DNA of 64,000 nt, taken from Chrysogorgia sp. JL179-B06 (lineage: Eukaryota; Cnidaria; Anthozoa; Scleralcyonacea; Chrysogorgiidae). The DNA is taken from positions 381,001-445,000 of the forward strand of contig JAYKKM010000065.1 in the NCBI GenBank assembly GCA_035772405.1. The letters run 5' to 3'. This document shows positions 20,569 to 30,668 of the stretch, piece by piece; the stretch's first letter is position 1; every line of letters begins with the position of its first letter. A model generated the notes under the pieces. That model saw only the letters and a list, made by a program, of their open reading frames with translations. It was not told the DNA's origin and searched no databases. The position numbers and the translations under genes are program-made.

Positions 20569-20961
20569 ATGAAGGTGTGGAATGTCATGGTAAAAGAACT
20601 GGCACGTTTTGAAATAAAAATCAATAAAAATATGGAACAAAGTGTGTGGAAATGTCTTGACGAACATGAGAATTTATTTAAAAATATTATTGCCTATTTA
20701 AAATGTCCACGTGAACTTTTAGATGTCTATAATCGTATGGATCGCCATGAAATTGGACAAATAATAGCATTTTTTGCTTTAATCCTGTGTTTTTTTAGAT
20801 ATAAACACATTGATAATGAGGAATATTATATCAAAATATTTGTACGTCAAACAATTTTAGATTTTAGAAATTCACATCTTAAATTCATTTTATTCCCCCA
20901 TGATAAAAAACACTCGTCGTGGTTTTGGAATATATTCTTTGAATTTTTTAAATTAGTCTAA
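20569..20961 (+). CDS. Orphan protein, 130 residues
   Basis: An intact frame from ATG 20569 (MKVWNVMVKELARF...) starting only 36 nt after the previous stop. There is a hydrophobic stretch at about residues 66-79 (IGQIIAFFALILCFF), which may be a membrane helix or buried core, and many aromatic residues near the end (SSWFWNIFFEFF). No separate TATA box is evident, so it may share a transcript with the upstream gene or start internally. The stop overlaps the stop of the opposite gene (shared 20953-20961). Family unknown. Confidence 0.5.
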   Translation: MKVWNVMVKELARFEIKINKNMEQSVWKCLDEHENLFKNIIAYLKCPRELLDVYNRMDRHEIGQIIAFFALILCFFRYKHIDNEEYYIKIFVRQTILDFRNSHLKFILFPHDKKHSSWFWNIFFEFFKLV

Positions 20962-22122
20962 ATACAATTTTTCAATACTCTGTATTATAATGTCAGGATC
21001 TTCAAAGTTAATATTATATGATTCTATAATACTCTTAATAATAAAAGTAGTTGATGTACTGGTATTAGATGTAATCCTTACCCTTATAGAATAATTATAT
21101 ATTATATCCATATGCGGGGGGTAATATTGTAAACTAAGGGGGGTATTATTTTGTATAATACTATTATTTTTAACTTGATCTGATAATAAACTGACTTTAA
21201 ACTTATAGGGTTTACTTGTCTTATAGAATAATTTAAACCAATAAGAGTATTTCTGACAATTTTTATAACAACAGGTACAGGGTGGGGTTTTCGTTAGCAT
21301 CAGCTTAACAATCTTATCGAGATTAAAAGTATAAACCCTATCGTTACTAGTTTTAAGTTTTGATATAGGGTTATGATTTTCGCAAAAGAAAATAAAACAG
21401 CATACAAGTTGATACACTATTTTCTCAAAATTATCTAAATTATGTAGATAATAAAAAGTAGCCTTTAAATAAAACGGATCTATAAAATATAAATAAATAC
21501 AGCAATATGTAAATTCATGACTAAAACAACGATTAAGTCTATGTAATGTATTACATAGATAAGACCCTCCATACCCTATGGATTTAGGAATTGTAGTTTG
21601 TTCATCATTAATAGTAATAGAAATAAAGTGGTAAATATCATTTCTTGGGTAATAACTGTTTTGAATTTCAATAAAAAAATTATCAGAATGATTATCATTC
21701 AAATGAAAAATAGATTTCATTAATGTTTGAGCGGGTATTAATAGTAATTTGTGATAATGCTCACAGAGTTTTTCACCATAAATATAATATTTTCGTTGTG
21801 TATGAACAACGGGTATTATATAGTGTTGTTTATCTGTTAAGATTCGCCAATCCATACATTCATCTTGATGCATTTCAGGTTTCATTTTTTCAATATAGGC
21901 GTAGTCTTTATATCCCCGACCAATTTGTCTCGATTCAAATTCCATACATTCGATAATTCCCCCATAGTAATAGTCACATAAGTCACAGACGGCAAATAAT
22001 AATCCAATGTATCGGTTACGAAAATGTTGTATATAATACACAATTTTCAATATCGTCTTAATATTGGGGCTGTGGTCATTAGCTTCTGCATAGCTTCTTT
22101 TATCACCAATGTTTAACGACAT
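20953..22122 (-). CDS. Orphan protein, 389 residues, longest intact frame of the cluster
   Basis: Uninterrupted from ATG 22122 (MSLNIGDKRSYAEAN...) to TAA at 20953-20955. I chose 22122 because the two codons further upstream begin with TTG. The product is rich in Tyr, Ile, Asn and Cys, with a central aromatic, hydrophobic part (FTYCCIYLYFIDPFY, IVYQLVCCFIFFC), a CTCCYKNC cysteine cluster near residue 290 that could bind metal, and no signal peptide. TATATATAC is 46-55 nt upstream (22168-22177), with CTAATCCC at 22270. An open frame this long in ~70% AT sequence supports real coding. I recognise no family. Confidence 0.6.
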   Translation of the reverse strand: MSLNIGDKRSYAEANDHSPNIKTILKIVYYIQHFRNRYIGLLFAVCDLCDYYYGGIIECMEFESRQIGRGYKDYAYIEKMKPEMHQDECMDWRILTDKQHYIIPVVHTQRKYYIYGEKLCEHYHKLLLIPAQTLMKSIFHLNDNHSDNFFIEIQNSYYPRNDIYHFISITINDEQTTIPKSIGYGGSYLCNTLHRLNRCFSHEFTYCCIYLYFIDPFYLKATFYYLHNLDNFEKIVYQLVCCFIFFCENHNPISKLKTSNDRVYTFNLDKIVKLMLTKTPPCTCCYKNCQKYSYWFKLFYKTSKPYKFKVSLLSDQVKNNSIIQNNTPLSLQYYPPHMDIIYNYSIRVRITSNTSTSTTFIIKSIIESYNINFEDPDIIIQSIEKLYLD

Positions 22123-22614
22123 TCTCAAAAACGAATGATGGAACGCGTATGTTAAAGAAATCGACTTGTATATATACTATTTTCCCATTCTTATAATATA
22201 TATTTCTACATGTAGAATTTAACACGATTTTTGATCAAAATTTGAAAAAAGTATTATTGTATGTATAAACTAATCCCACGAGTATATAATATATCAACTG
22301 ATTTGATGTGTATGTGTTTTGGAACAACATTAGGGATTCGTGTCGTTAATCCCACAACACAGCATTGCGGCAACTAATCCCCAAGAATTTGTTTAGAAGG
22401 AATCGCTAATTAGGGATTCACGTCTCTAATTCCCACAGCACACACTCATTGTACATGAGTATCACAAATCATCGGGATGACATGAAAGCTTTAATCAACG
22501 AACTCTGATTGGTCAAACTAATCTACCCACAGTAACACATAGTTACGCAGGATGCAATTATAAAACCCGATGTCGAAAATAATTAATATCAGTCTGAGTG
22601 TAGGAGAGAGAGAG
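22123..22614. promoter_or_regulatory. Divergent intergenic promoter region with repeated TAATCCC motifs
   Basis: It lies between two divergent genes. On - it holds TATATATAC (22168-22177). On + it holds a CCAAT box in inverse orientation (CTGATTGG near 22505) and TATAAAAC (22559-22566), followed 30 nt later by ATCAGT, an initiator-like word. CTAATCCC or GGGATT-type words occur at 22270, 22333, 22346, 22374 and about 22413. Confidence 0.5.
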
Positions 22615-22836
22615 ATGGCAAAAATATTTGAGAAGAAGAGCAGCGAAATTAAAGAAGTAGATGACTACATCCCGTTAGAGACAAACCTCCAGGAAGAATC
22701 TGAAGGGACGACCATCGAAGAATTGTATGCGGGTAAATATAATTGTGCATTAAACAAATGTAAAGAAGAAAGAAGTCTTCGCTCACTAAGGTGCGGGATT
22801 GCAGAATATCAAAATATCAAACATAATATCATTTAA
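22615..22836 (+). CDS. Short orphan acidic protein, 3' end in a repeat
   Basis: The TATA box at 22559 and initiator at ~22588 place transcription start after the ATG at 22570, so I take ATG 22615 (MAKIFEKKSSEIKEVDDY...). The product is about 73 residues, acidic (LQEESEGTTIEE), with a CALNKCKEE segment. From about residue 60 the frame runs into the inverted repeat starting near 22787 (LRCGIAEYQNIKHN), so the native C-terminus may have been replaced. Family unknown. Confidence 0.4.
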   Translation: MAKIFEKKSSEIKEVDDYIPLETNLQEESEGTTIEELYAGKYNCALNKCKEERSLRSLRCGIAEYQNIKHNII

Positions 22837-24264
22837 TTGATATTATCACATATCAAAATATCAAGTCCAATATCAAAAATATCAAACTCAATATCATTAA
22901 ATTGATATTATCACATTATTATGATACATTATCAAAATATCAAGTCCAATATCAAAATATTTTGATATTATCAAATTATTTTGATATTATCAAATGGTGT
23001 TTTGATAATATCAAAAGACTAAAATAGTGTTTAAACTGGTTTGATATTGTGATATCAAAATATCAAGTCCAAATATATTATTTTGATATTATCAAATGGT
23101 GTTTTCATAATATCAAAAATATTGACTGTACGATATAATGTATAATTGTTGCCTCGTTCTATGATAAAACCCCGTAGTCGTGTCTTCGCGAACAACTTTA
23201 TTCACATTGACTAGTCATTTGAGTGGGATTAATAATCGAGATAGAAAAAACGTTTCAAAACGCAAATTTATTGCTCGACGTTTTGCTTAATATCGCAAGT
23301 GCAAAAACAATAACAAATAAAGAAGATTTCTGATTTTGGCCAGAAAAGTTCAAGTTATACCGCTTCAAATTTCTATAAAAGTAACACAAGTTATGTAGCT
23401 GCCTCGAAATGATCGTCGTCGTCATCATCATCATCACTATATTACCATGTGTAACTGTTTACTTTATATTTGGGGACAAAAGGCACAAAGTCGATGTGAA
23501 AAGAATACGACAAGCCCAAAATGTGTCGTAAGGAGACATCATAACGCCAACTGAAGTACTAACCATGTAATATATAGAACTGTGTTCAAAATATTTAATA
23601 TCCCTTGCATAGAATTCTTACTTGTAATAGTATAATAGTATAATAAAGATCAAGCGCGACATATATATACATCGGTATAATATACTGTCTCGCATGCACT
23701 TTAACGTAAAAACCATCACAGTCCCCACTCATAAATTATACAATACTGCGATAAATATTACAATAGGGTTTACTGTTTCGATTGGTTCAAGTTTTAGTGT
23801 TAGCAGTTACGTTTTATTTCACTTTGATATTATCAAAACACCATTTGATAATATCAAAATATCATGATATTATGATAATATCATGATATATCACAATATC
23901 AAACCATAGTTTAAACATAATTAATATTTTGATATTTCACTTTGATATTATCAAAACACCATTTGATAATATCAAAATATCATGATATTATGATAATATG
24001 ATATATCACAATATCAAACCATAGTTTAAACACAATTAATATTTTGATATTTCACTTTGATATTATCAAAACACCATTTGATAATATCAAAATATCATGA
24101 TATTTTAGTCGTTGAGAATATCATAATATCAAGTACTTATATCACTTTTGATATATCATGATATTATCAATACTAAGTACAGGAAACATTAAGAAATATC
24201 ATGATATATCAAAATCATATATAAGTACTTGATATTTTGATATTCCGCAATACCGCACCTCACT
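22787..24264. repeat. Inverted-repeat unit with GATATCAAAATATC arrays at both ends
   Basis: AAGGTGCGGGATTGCAGAAT (from 22787) and its inverse ATTCCGCAATACCGCACCT (to 24261) bound the unit. Long AT-only arrays built on TTTGATATTATCA/TGATAATATCAAA fill 22800-23120 and 23820-24240, with a direct ~115-bp repeat (TTTCACTTTGATATTATC) at 23818, 23934 and 24050. The middle (23130-23815) is non-repetitive, includes a GGGATTAA at 23225 and has no convincing gene. This may be a MITE-like element or the inverted termini of the surrounding cluster. I found no clear target duplication. Confidence 0.6.
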
Positions 24265-24281
24265 CTCTTCGCTAAAGAAAT

Positions 24282-24452
24282 ACCTAATGGTTTCCGTGTT
24301 TGGATACTGTGATCCAAACACGCGGGAAGTTGCGAGACTGGAGAAAAGCGTAAAAAAACACGAGCCGCTAGGCGAGTGTTTTTTAGCTTTTCGAAAGTCG
24401 AGCAACTTCCCAAGTGTTTGGATAACAGTATCCAAACACGGAAAAACCATTA
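24282..24452. repeat. Foldback repeat of the GTGTTTGGAT type
   Basis: AATGGTTTCCGTGTTTGGAT with a GGGAAGTTGC inner arm is mirrored by GCAACTTCCC and ATCCAAACACGG-AAAACCATT. The core CACGAGCCGCTAGGCGAGTG is itself palindromic. Related hairpins occur at 30155-30262. Confidence 0.65.
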
Positions 24453-24497
24453 ACACGCGTATTGACCAATCAGCGCCTGCGTAGCATACATGTTATT

Positions 24498-24802
24498 TTA
24501 TAATGCAGTATCTTCTTCGACTTCGCTCAAACCTGGGTAGGCCTTTCTGGTTATCTTCTCTACACGCCACGCCAATTGTCGTTTTAGTCGTTTTAGTTGA
24601 GCCAACTCAGCAAATATGGCAGTCTTGTGCTCGACAGCGACTTTGTCGAACTCCTTCTTTAGAGCCTCTATAACTCTCTTCAGATCGTTCTGGTCCGTCT
24701 CGCGATGCACAAAAACGCGGCTCGATCTAGTTTACTTGCTATAGCGTGAGCCTCTTGTTTTCCTTCGAACTTCTTCGTCAAGCAAAAAAATTTCATCTTC
24801 AT
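24498..24802 (-). pseudogene. Orphan coiled-coil protein with one frame break
   Basis: From ATG 24802 (MKMKFFCLTKKFEGKQ...) the frame runs about 30 residues. A one-base shift near 24709 leads into HRETDQNDLKRVIEALKK, through a long charged heptad-like helix (EFDKVAVEHKTAIFAELAQLKRLKRQL), to a TAA at 24498. Joined length is about 100 residues. A TTAATCCC motif lies upstream at 24872. It is probably the last member of the orphan cluster. No family is recognised. Confidence 0.4.
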
Positions 24803-25515
24803 AATAGCCACAGATCAATATCTCCCCTACCGTCAATCAAATACGTCGACTCTTCTTTCAGACATTTCTAGTTAATCCCACTGCTGCCCGGTATCTCTTC
24901 ACTAAAATAATGCTCTTCCACCACTATAAAGGTTTGAATACTCTTTATTATGTACTCTCAACAGTAACACAACACAATATATATAAACTATCTCCGAGCT
25001 GTCTCCACGGTTTCCACATTTGCAGCACAAGATTTCCTGATTTGCTCTTATTTTTTCCTTATTTTGAACAAAATTTCCTTAAACAATTTTCACTGGCAGA
25101 AGCATGCCATTGTGACTGCAGCCAAACTCGTTCACAGGCTCTTTATCTTCCAGAACGGGGCCTAAAAATAAAAATGCCACTTTTCTATTTTTATCTTTTA
25201 TTATGCAATATAGTCACATATTACATTTTCCCTTAAAAATTCAAAATTTCATTCATATTTCATTCCATTTGGTTTTTCCCTTTTTCCCTTCAAGTTGTCA
25301 AAATTTCCTTAAAAAGGAAAAAATCCTTCCAAGTGGAAACCCTGGCTGTCTCACGGTTTGTTCGACCCAACAGAGCACTGTCGAGGATGGGAATGTTATG
25401 TCATTTCCGGTTGCACTGGTCAGACCACCGACATATTTCCTTGATTAGACACAATGGGCCTTGGCAGGGCATTGACTTTTTACCCTAAAGGTTGATAGCA
25501 GGGCAAAGACTTTTT
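24803..25515. other. Spacer without recognisable genes
   Basis: Besides the TTAATCCC motif at 24872, this holds low-complexity AT sequence and degraded repeat fragments near 25025-25350 (AAATTTCCTT words in several places). No frame here has coding character. Confidence 0.35.
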
Positions 25516-25589
25516 TTACCTTGAAAGCAAGGAGGGCAAGAACTTTTTTTTGTACAATTTTCTTTTTTCCACCGGCCCAACCTTTTGGT

Positions 25590-25998
25590 AATTTTTGCAT
25601 GGTCCCTTATGAATGAAATTATAACCTTCAATATCAACACAATGAGAATTACTATCAAGCCAAGTCTCAGAGATACCAATTCTCGAAAATTTGTTTTTAA
25701 GATTGGCCAGGTAATTATTGAAGCGTTCAAGCTTTAAACTGGAAAGACTACGTATATTTAAATGCATCAAAGATAAACAATCGGAACCATTGGGAATCGT
25801 ATCAATGAGCACATCGTTAAATTTGTGTTCAATATAATAATCACAGTTAGATGCATTCGAAAAGAAATTAGAATCGGGATCTAAATCATTTGATAAAGCC
25901 AAGCGACTATTTATACCATCCGGTAATAACGGGTTAAATTTTAGGTTATTTAATCTATCTACATCAAAATTGATTGGACCGGTAGAAAGCTCAAACAT
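25590..25998 (-). pseudogene. Start of non-LTR retrotransposon ORF2 (endonuclease N-terminus), truncated
   Basis: The frame carries a ~75-residue leader, then LSLMHLNIRSLSSLKLERF and ISETWLDSNSHCVDIEGYNF, the first blocks of an APE-type endonuclease (Asn and Glu of the active site). It breaks off near 25590 in an unrelated low-complexity sequence, so the rest of the endonuclease and the RT are missing. It follows ORF1 at 26311-26925 on the same strand. Confidence 0.75.
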
Positions 25999-26310
25999 TG
26001 CTAAATTAAAGTCATCATCATCAAGATGATTAAAAGGAAATATGTTAACTAACGAAATGAAGACTGTGATAAATCAATTACTTATCTGGATAAAGTGACT
26101 TGACTCAGCCTTGATACCTATCTCTAAATGTCTGAAAATCTTTCATTGATGTGAAGGTAAAGACTGGTGAGGGCTGTCCTCCTTCCTTAATAACACTTTG
26201 CCATTCTTCGTCCAGGTAAACTTGAAGTGCTTGTCCCTTCTGAACTGCTTGACTTCCTTCAACAGCTCTCTACCTTTCTGTGTTAAACTTTCATTAACAT
26301 ATAATCGAAA

Positions 26311-26925
26311 TTATTGTGTGAAGCCTAGGTCAACTGAGCTCTTCGAGCTGAGGTGGCGTTTCATGTTATAGATTTTATCACGTACATCACGGCGTGCGAA
26401 TTTGACGATTATTGGAGGACAGTAACCGTCGTTGGCAGGTAGACGGTGCGAAATAGAAATGTCCGTCTTGTTGAACTCCATTTCGGTGTCCATTGGTTGA
26501 ACGACTTGATTAACGATAGCATCTGTATCTTCGTCCGTAGATTGTGGTACACCATGGATTTCCAGCAAATCTATTCTTAAATAATGTTTTACATTTTCAA
26601 GGTCTTTGTCGGAGGACAGCAGAACCCTCTCAAGTGCTATTACCTTGTCGATCAGCATCGTATTTTCAGAGCGGAGCTTGTCCACAGTTGTGACCATATC
26701 ATCATATTTGGCACTAAGAAAATTAATAATTGCTTTAACCTCATCAAGGTCTGCCTTAGTCATCTTCGAATACTTCATAAAAAGATCATTAATCGTTGAC
26801 GTTTGATTCTGAAGACGACGATCAAGAAGAGCTTCGATCGACGCCATGTTTAACTTATCGGCATTCTCTTGTATATCGGTTTCAACACTCGTAGTAGCTT
26901 TCTTGTCAGCTCTTTTAGGAGGCAT
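26311..26925 (-). CDS. Non-LTR retrotransposon ORF1: coiled coil plus RRM-like nucleic-acid-binding region
   Basis: The frame starts ATG 26925 (MPPKRADKK...). Residues ~25-115 form a long charged coiled coil (EALLDRRLQNQTSTIND, DKLRSENTMLIDKVIALER). About 120-200 look like an L1/CR1 ORF1 RRM-type region (RIDLLEIHGVP, ISISHRLP, PPIIVKFARRDVRDKI). Further coding similarity continues past the stop in another frame to about 26110 (QKGRELLKEVKQF, KFTWTKNGKVLLRK), so this copy is C-terminally frameshifted. ORF1 proteins trimerise and coat the element RNA. Confidence 0.7.
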   Translation of the reverse strand: MPPKRADKKATTSVETDIQENADKLNMASIEALLDRRLQNQTSTINDLFMKYSKMTKADLDEVKAIINFLSAKYDDMVTTVDKLRSENTMLIDKVIALERVLLSSDKDLENVKHYLRIDLLEIHGVPQSTDEDTDAIVNQVVQPMDTEMEFNKTDISISHRLPANDGYCPPIIVKFARRDVRDKIYNMKRHLSSKSSVDLGFTQ

Positions 26926-29319
26926 ATCGTAATAGTAATATAAATACTATGTTTTAAACGATAAATCAAAGCAATATTCAGCCTAATAATGACCGAAATT
27001 CAATTTATTAGCGGAGCAGCAAAAAACACGTCTGCACGTGCCACTCCCATGTGGTCTCCTGAAAAATTCTTGCCACACTTACAGTGGAGTGGTACATCTT
27101 TCAGCTGTTATCCATATTGCAGATAGAGCGCATCACGAAATTGTCCTTTGTTCAGGTTCAAGTCTTGATCTTGTAGTGGTAAAAGTGACAACCACGATCG
27201 ATGACCATCCTTGAGGCTGCATAATCTATGAATGACATAATACTGACATTGCGCATGCCCTATTGTAATACCAATATATATGTAAACTGTATGCTCATTG
27301 TCCACTGTGATTGTCACTATTTAACAGATACCAAAAGATTCAATGCATAAACGTTTCCATATCCGCAGTGTTGTCTGACTACTATTAACCTTTATAAACC
27401 TTTTATACTGCTGGAAGACCTATTACTTTTATAATATTAACACAAATATAACACATATTACAAAAGCCATATGGAACAAAGCACAGCATTGACATTGTGT
27501 ATTATAATCACCATATACAGTATATAGCCTATTCAGCCTTGAACCTTTGCCTGCTTCTTGACAGTGAGCTGATACCACTTGTCCAATATCTAACATTTTG
27601 CCCTGATACAGTGAGTGTCAACCTACCCAAGACCTAACATGTGTTATAACGGATGAACCAAACCTATAGAAGTACAATGTACTATTTAGTACAATGCATG
27701 GAAGACACGTGTTGTTACCACATATTGATGGCAACTGCAAGTGGATTCCAATTTATATCTTGCGACTAAGGGGGGGCAAAATTCTTAGGAACTTTTCCTA
27801 TGGGAGGGCAGATTTCCTAGGACACCAGTACTGTACAGTATATAGGCTAACTAGAAATAGTTTACACTAAAACTGCCCTGGCTGATGATGCATATATTGG
27901 CATTTACAAGTGAACTAATCTTGGCAATACAACTGTTAGTATAAGCATGATTTAAAATATATATATATATACAACTTTTAATCTATGGTAATATAAATGT
28001 TAAATATATAGAAAAGTATAATCAAGAACAAAATATTAACTTTAACAAATAACAACAAACTATACTATTGATAATTGTTCTGCATGGTATACATGTGTAA
28101 TGTTTCATGCCATAAAATAAAATGTAAAAATTGTCACGTCTCCCATTTTGAGATAATTGGAAGTTGACAGATTCCAAGAGCAGGGGAGTTTCTTAATCAA
28201 GGCTTCTGTGTTGTCTTTATAACAGTATATGTCCACATGAGGCTCTTGGAAATGTGGCAACAGATATATTCTTATCCTCTTTTCTAACTGGATACTTGCG
28301 TTCATGTCCAGGTAACAATTCTTTATGAGCATTGACCTGTTGCGGGCGAGGCACTGAGTTGACTGCCAGGGTTGCCACTAATTTTTTTCTTAGTCTTTAT
28401 TGTTGCATATAGGGTAGACGTTGGCACATTTAAAATCTTGGGACAGCATAATTCTGTTTTCTAGTGTACAGCAGACACATCTTGTTTAATTGCATCTGTC
28501 AATCATGTGGTCTGTGTGATGGATAAACACTTGCCATAGAAGTAACACAATTTACAGTTTATGTAAAACTGTCTAACCCTAACCATAACATATGGGAGAC
28601 TATGTATTGTACAGTAGAAAAACTCGAAAACCTTATCTTTTGATAAGGCTTCTGTGGTTTTTATTTGCAAGGTAAGCAGTTTCTTTCAAACATTTATGAA
28701 GCAGTCTATCGTCGACACTAAGAATACTTTATAAATTGAGGTATTTTTACTTTTCTGATAATGGTATCGTTTGAAATGATGTTCTACAATGTATATGTAC
28801 CATTGCTTTTGACGTTTTGAGACTCAGATAATGTCGAAGAATATCCAGGCCCCGCCATATACGAAATTGTGAATTCAAACAACACTGTTCGTTGCGTCAA
28901 ACATCATAATCTTGTGATCAATTATATCAGTTTTTAATTGTTCAGAGTTCTGGTTCGACCTCTAACATTTGACGGCGAAATGAAGAAATCTGAAAATCTG
29001 AAATCTGATGCCTCTCTTTGTAAAAAAGATGAATTTTTCATAATCTCGGAAAATACCACTAACGTGTGGATGTTAGACTCTTGATAAAGTCATCACGAAA
29101 CCATCGGTTGCAGCACAGATGTATGGCATCTTGAACACGCATTCCTCCAATTTCTTTTTCGTTTTCCTCTTTAGACCATAGGACATTTAAAACATTCTCG
29201 ACCGACACAATCAAACCAAACTCATTGCGGTGGGTAAGATTGTTGACAAATTCCTCTAGCCAAATTATTCTTCGACCTCTCGAACTAAACGATGTATGTT
29301 ATGTATATATTTTTTTGTT
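26926..29319. other. Long stretch without a convincing gene
   Basis: AT-rich sequence with a short TA tract near 27958 and a partial copy of the CTAACCCTAACC MITE at 28570-28612. A 75-residue frame on - at 28105-28332 (IRIYLLPHFQEPHVDIYCYKDN) has mildly protein-like composition and could be an exon, but I recognise no family. A stem-loop CCTTATC-TTTT-GATAAGG lies near 28635. Nothing else can be supported. Confidence 0.35.
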
Positions 29320-30154
29320 GAAAAGAACAGTGATGATCAAGGTAAACTCTTCAGAGCTATTAAAAAACTATTGGTAGAAAAGGATGTGTTATCTTTCCCT
29401 GGCTATGATAAGACGTACAGCGCTTGTCAATGATCTTGGTAGCTTTTTCGTGCAAAAAATTTCCTGCATCCGCTCTGAAATGGACATCGGAAATACTCCT
29501 ACCACAGTTGATCTTGATCATGATGTTGAACCGCCTGGTAACGTACCATTATTTGATGTCTTTGAGCTCTTATCAGAAGATGACGTTCGTAAGCTTATTA
29601 CGAATTCAACAAAGAAATCTTGTTGCCTTGATCCCATGCCTACGACTCTTCTATTGGAATGCTTAGATGTTATACTTCCAGTGATTACAAAAACGATCAA
29701 TATCTCATTAGAATCCGGGTGTTTTCCTAATGACTGGAAAGAAGCCATTGTTCTCCCTTTATTGAAGAAAACACGCCTCGAGTCTGCATTTGAAAATCTT
29801 CGCCCCATCAGCAATCTGCAATATGTTTCCAAGCTGACAGAGCGTGCAGTTTACAATCAAATGCATGAACATATGCTCCGGTCAGGCCTCTATCCACCTT
29901 TGCAATCTGCTCATCGGAAATATCACAGTACGGAGACCGCTCTACTCAAAGTTACCAATGATATCCTATTAAAGTGCCACTAAGACGAAAAAAATCGTCT
30001 ATCCAATTTTGATCTTAGTAAATTATAATAACAAAATGAAGAAGAAAGGCGTTATCGGTTCCTCAATATCTTATCCCGTTCTCGAGATATTTAGGTTTTG
30101 ACATATGCAAATTAGATAGTGTATGACGTAATATATGAACAACGAGAGCGAGTG

Positions 30155-30262
30155 TTTCACCGGGATATCCAAACACGCGAAAATAATGGTGAAAACACGA
30201 TGCGCGCAGCGCGAGTGTTTTTGTCCATTGTTTTCGAGTGTTTGGATATCCCGGTGGGACAC
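30155..30262. repeat. Hairpin repeat of the GTGTTTGGATATCC type
   Basis: GAGTGTTTCACCGGGATATCCAAACACG at the left is mirrored by CGAGTGTTTGGATATCCCGGTGGGACAC at the right. The centre CGATGCGCGCAGCGCGAGTG is palindromic. It belongs to the same family as 24282-24452. Confidence 0.65.
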
Positions 30263-30600
30263 GAGCTCGAGTTGTTTATATAGCTTCTGAAATGAATGGA
30301 GAGGTAAGAGAATGTTTTCGTTTGCTGATTTGAATAGAATTTCTAACGAAGGATATCGTAATTAGGAATTCTATTGAGATATTACACAATGCATAACTGA
30401 AGTGGGTTTTCCACGATGAATAGATAATGATAAATTAAATAGTGGAGTTGAGATGATTGTGATGCATGGTAGAGGGTTTTGTTTCTGCGAGTATTAAACT
30501 GGACAAGTGTGTGTTTACTGGCTGTAACATTAGATTTGTGGTAGACAACAAAGAGTGAATAAAGGAATTTTGTGTGTGAATTTGTTTGCTGACTTGATTT

Positions 30601-30668
30601 TGCATACGTAATTAAGATATTTGATCCAAACACTAGTGTTTGGATCAAATATCTTAATTACGTATGCA
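30601..30668. repeat. Perfect spacerless 68-bp palindrome
   Basis: The two 34-bp halves are exact reverse complements with no loop. The centre is CCAAACACT|AGTGTTTGG and the outer ends are TGCATACGTAATTAAG. Symmetry stops at 30600/30669. Such structures extrude as cruciforms and are usually unstable. Confidence 0.9.

Noticed and set aside
20389..20667. 92-residue hydrophobic frame on -
   Set aside because: Shadow of two + strand genes in AT-rich DNA; no start context or TATA.
17045..24802. Assignment of the orphan cluster to a named virus family
   Set aside because: No polymerase, capsid, packaging ATPase or protease motif is visible in any frame; naming a family would be guesswork.
28630..28655. 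Rho-independent terminator or histone 3' hairpin
   Set aside because: A short AT-rich stem-loop with no adjacent gene; such hairpins are expected by chance in this composition.
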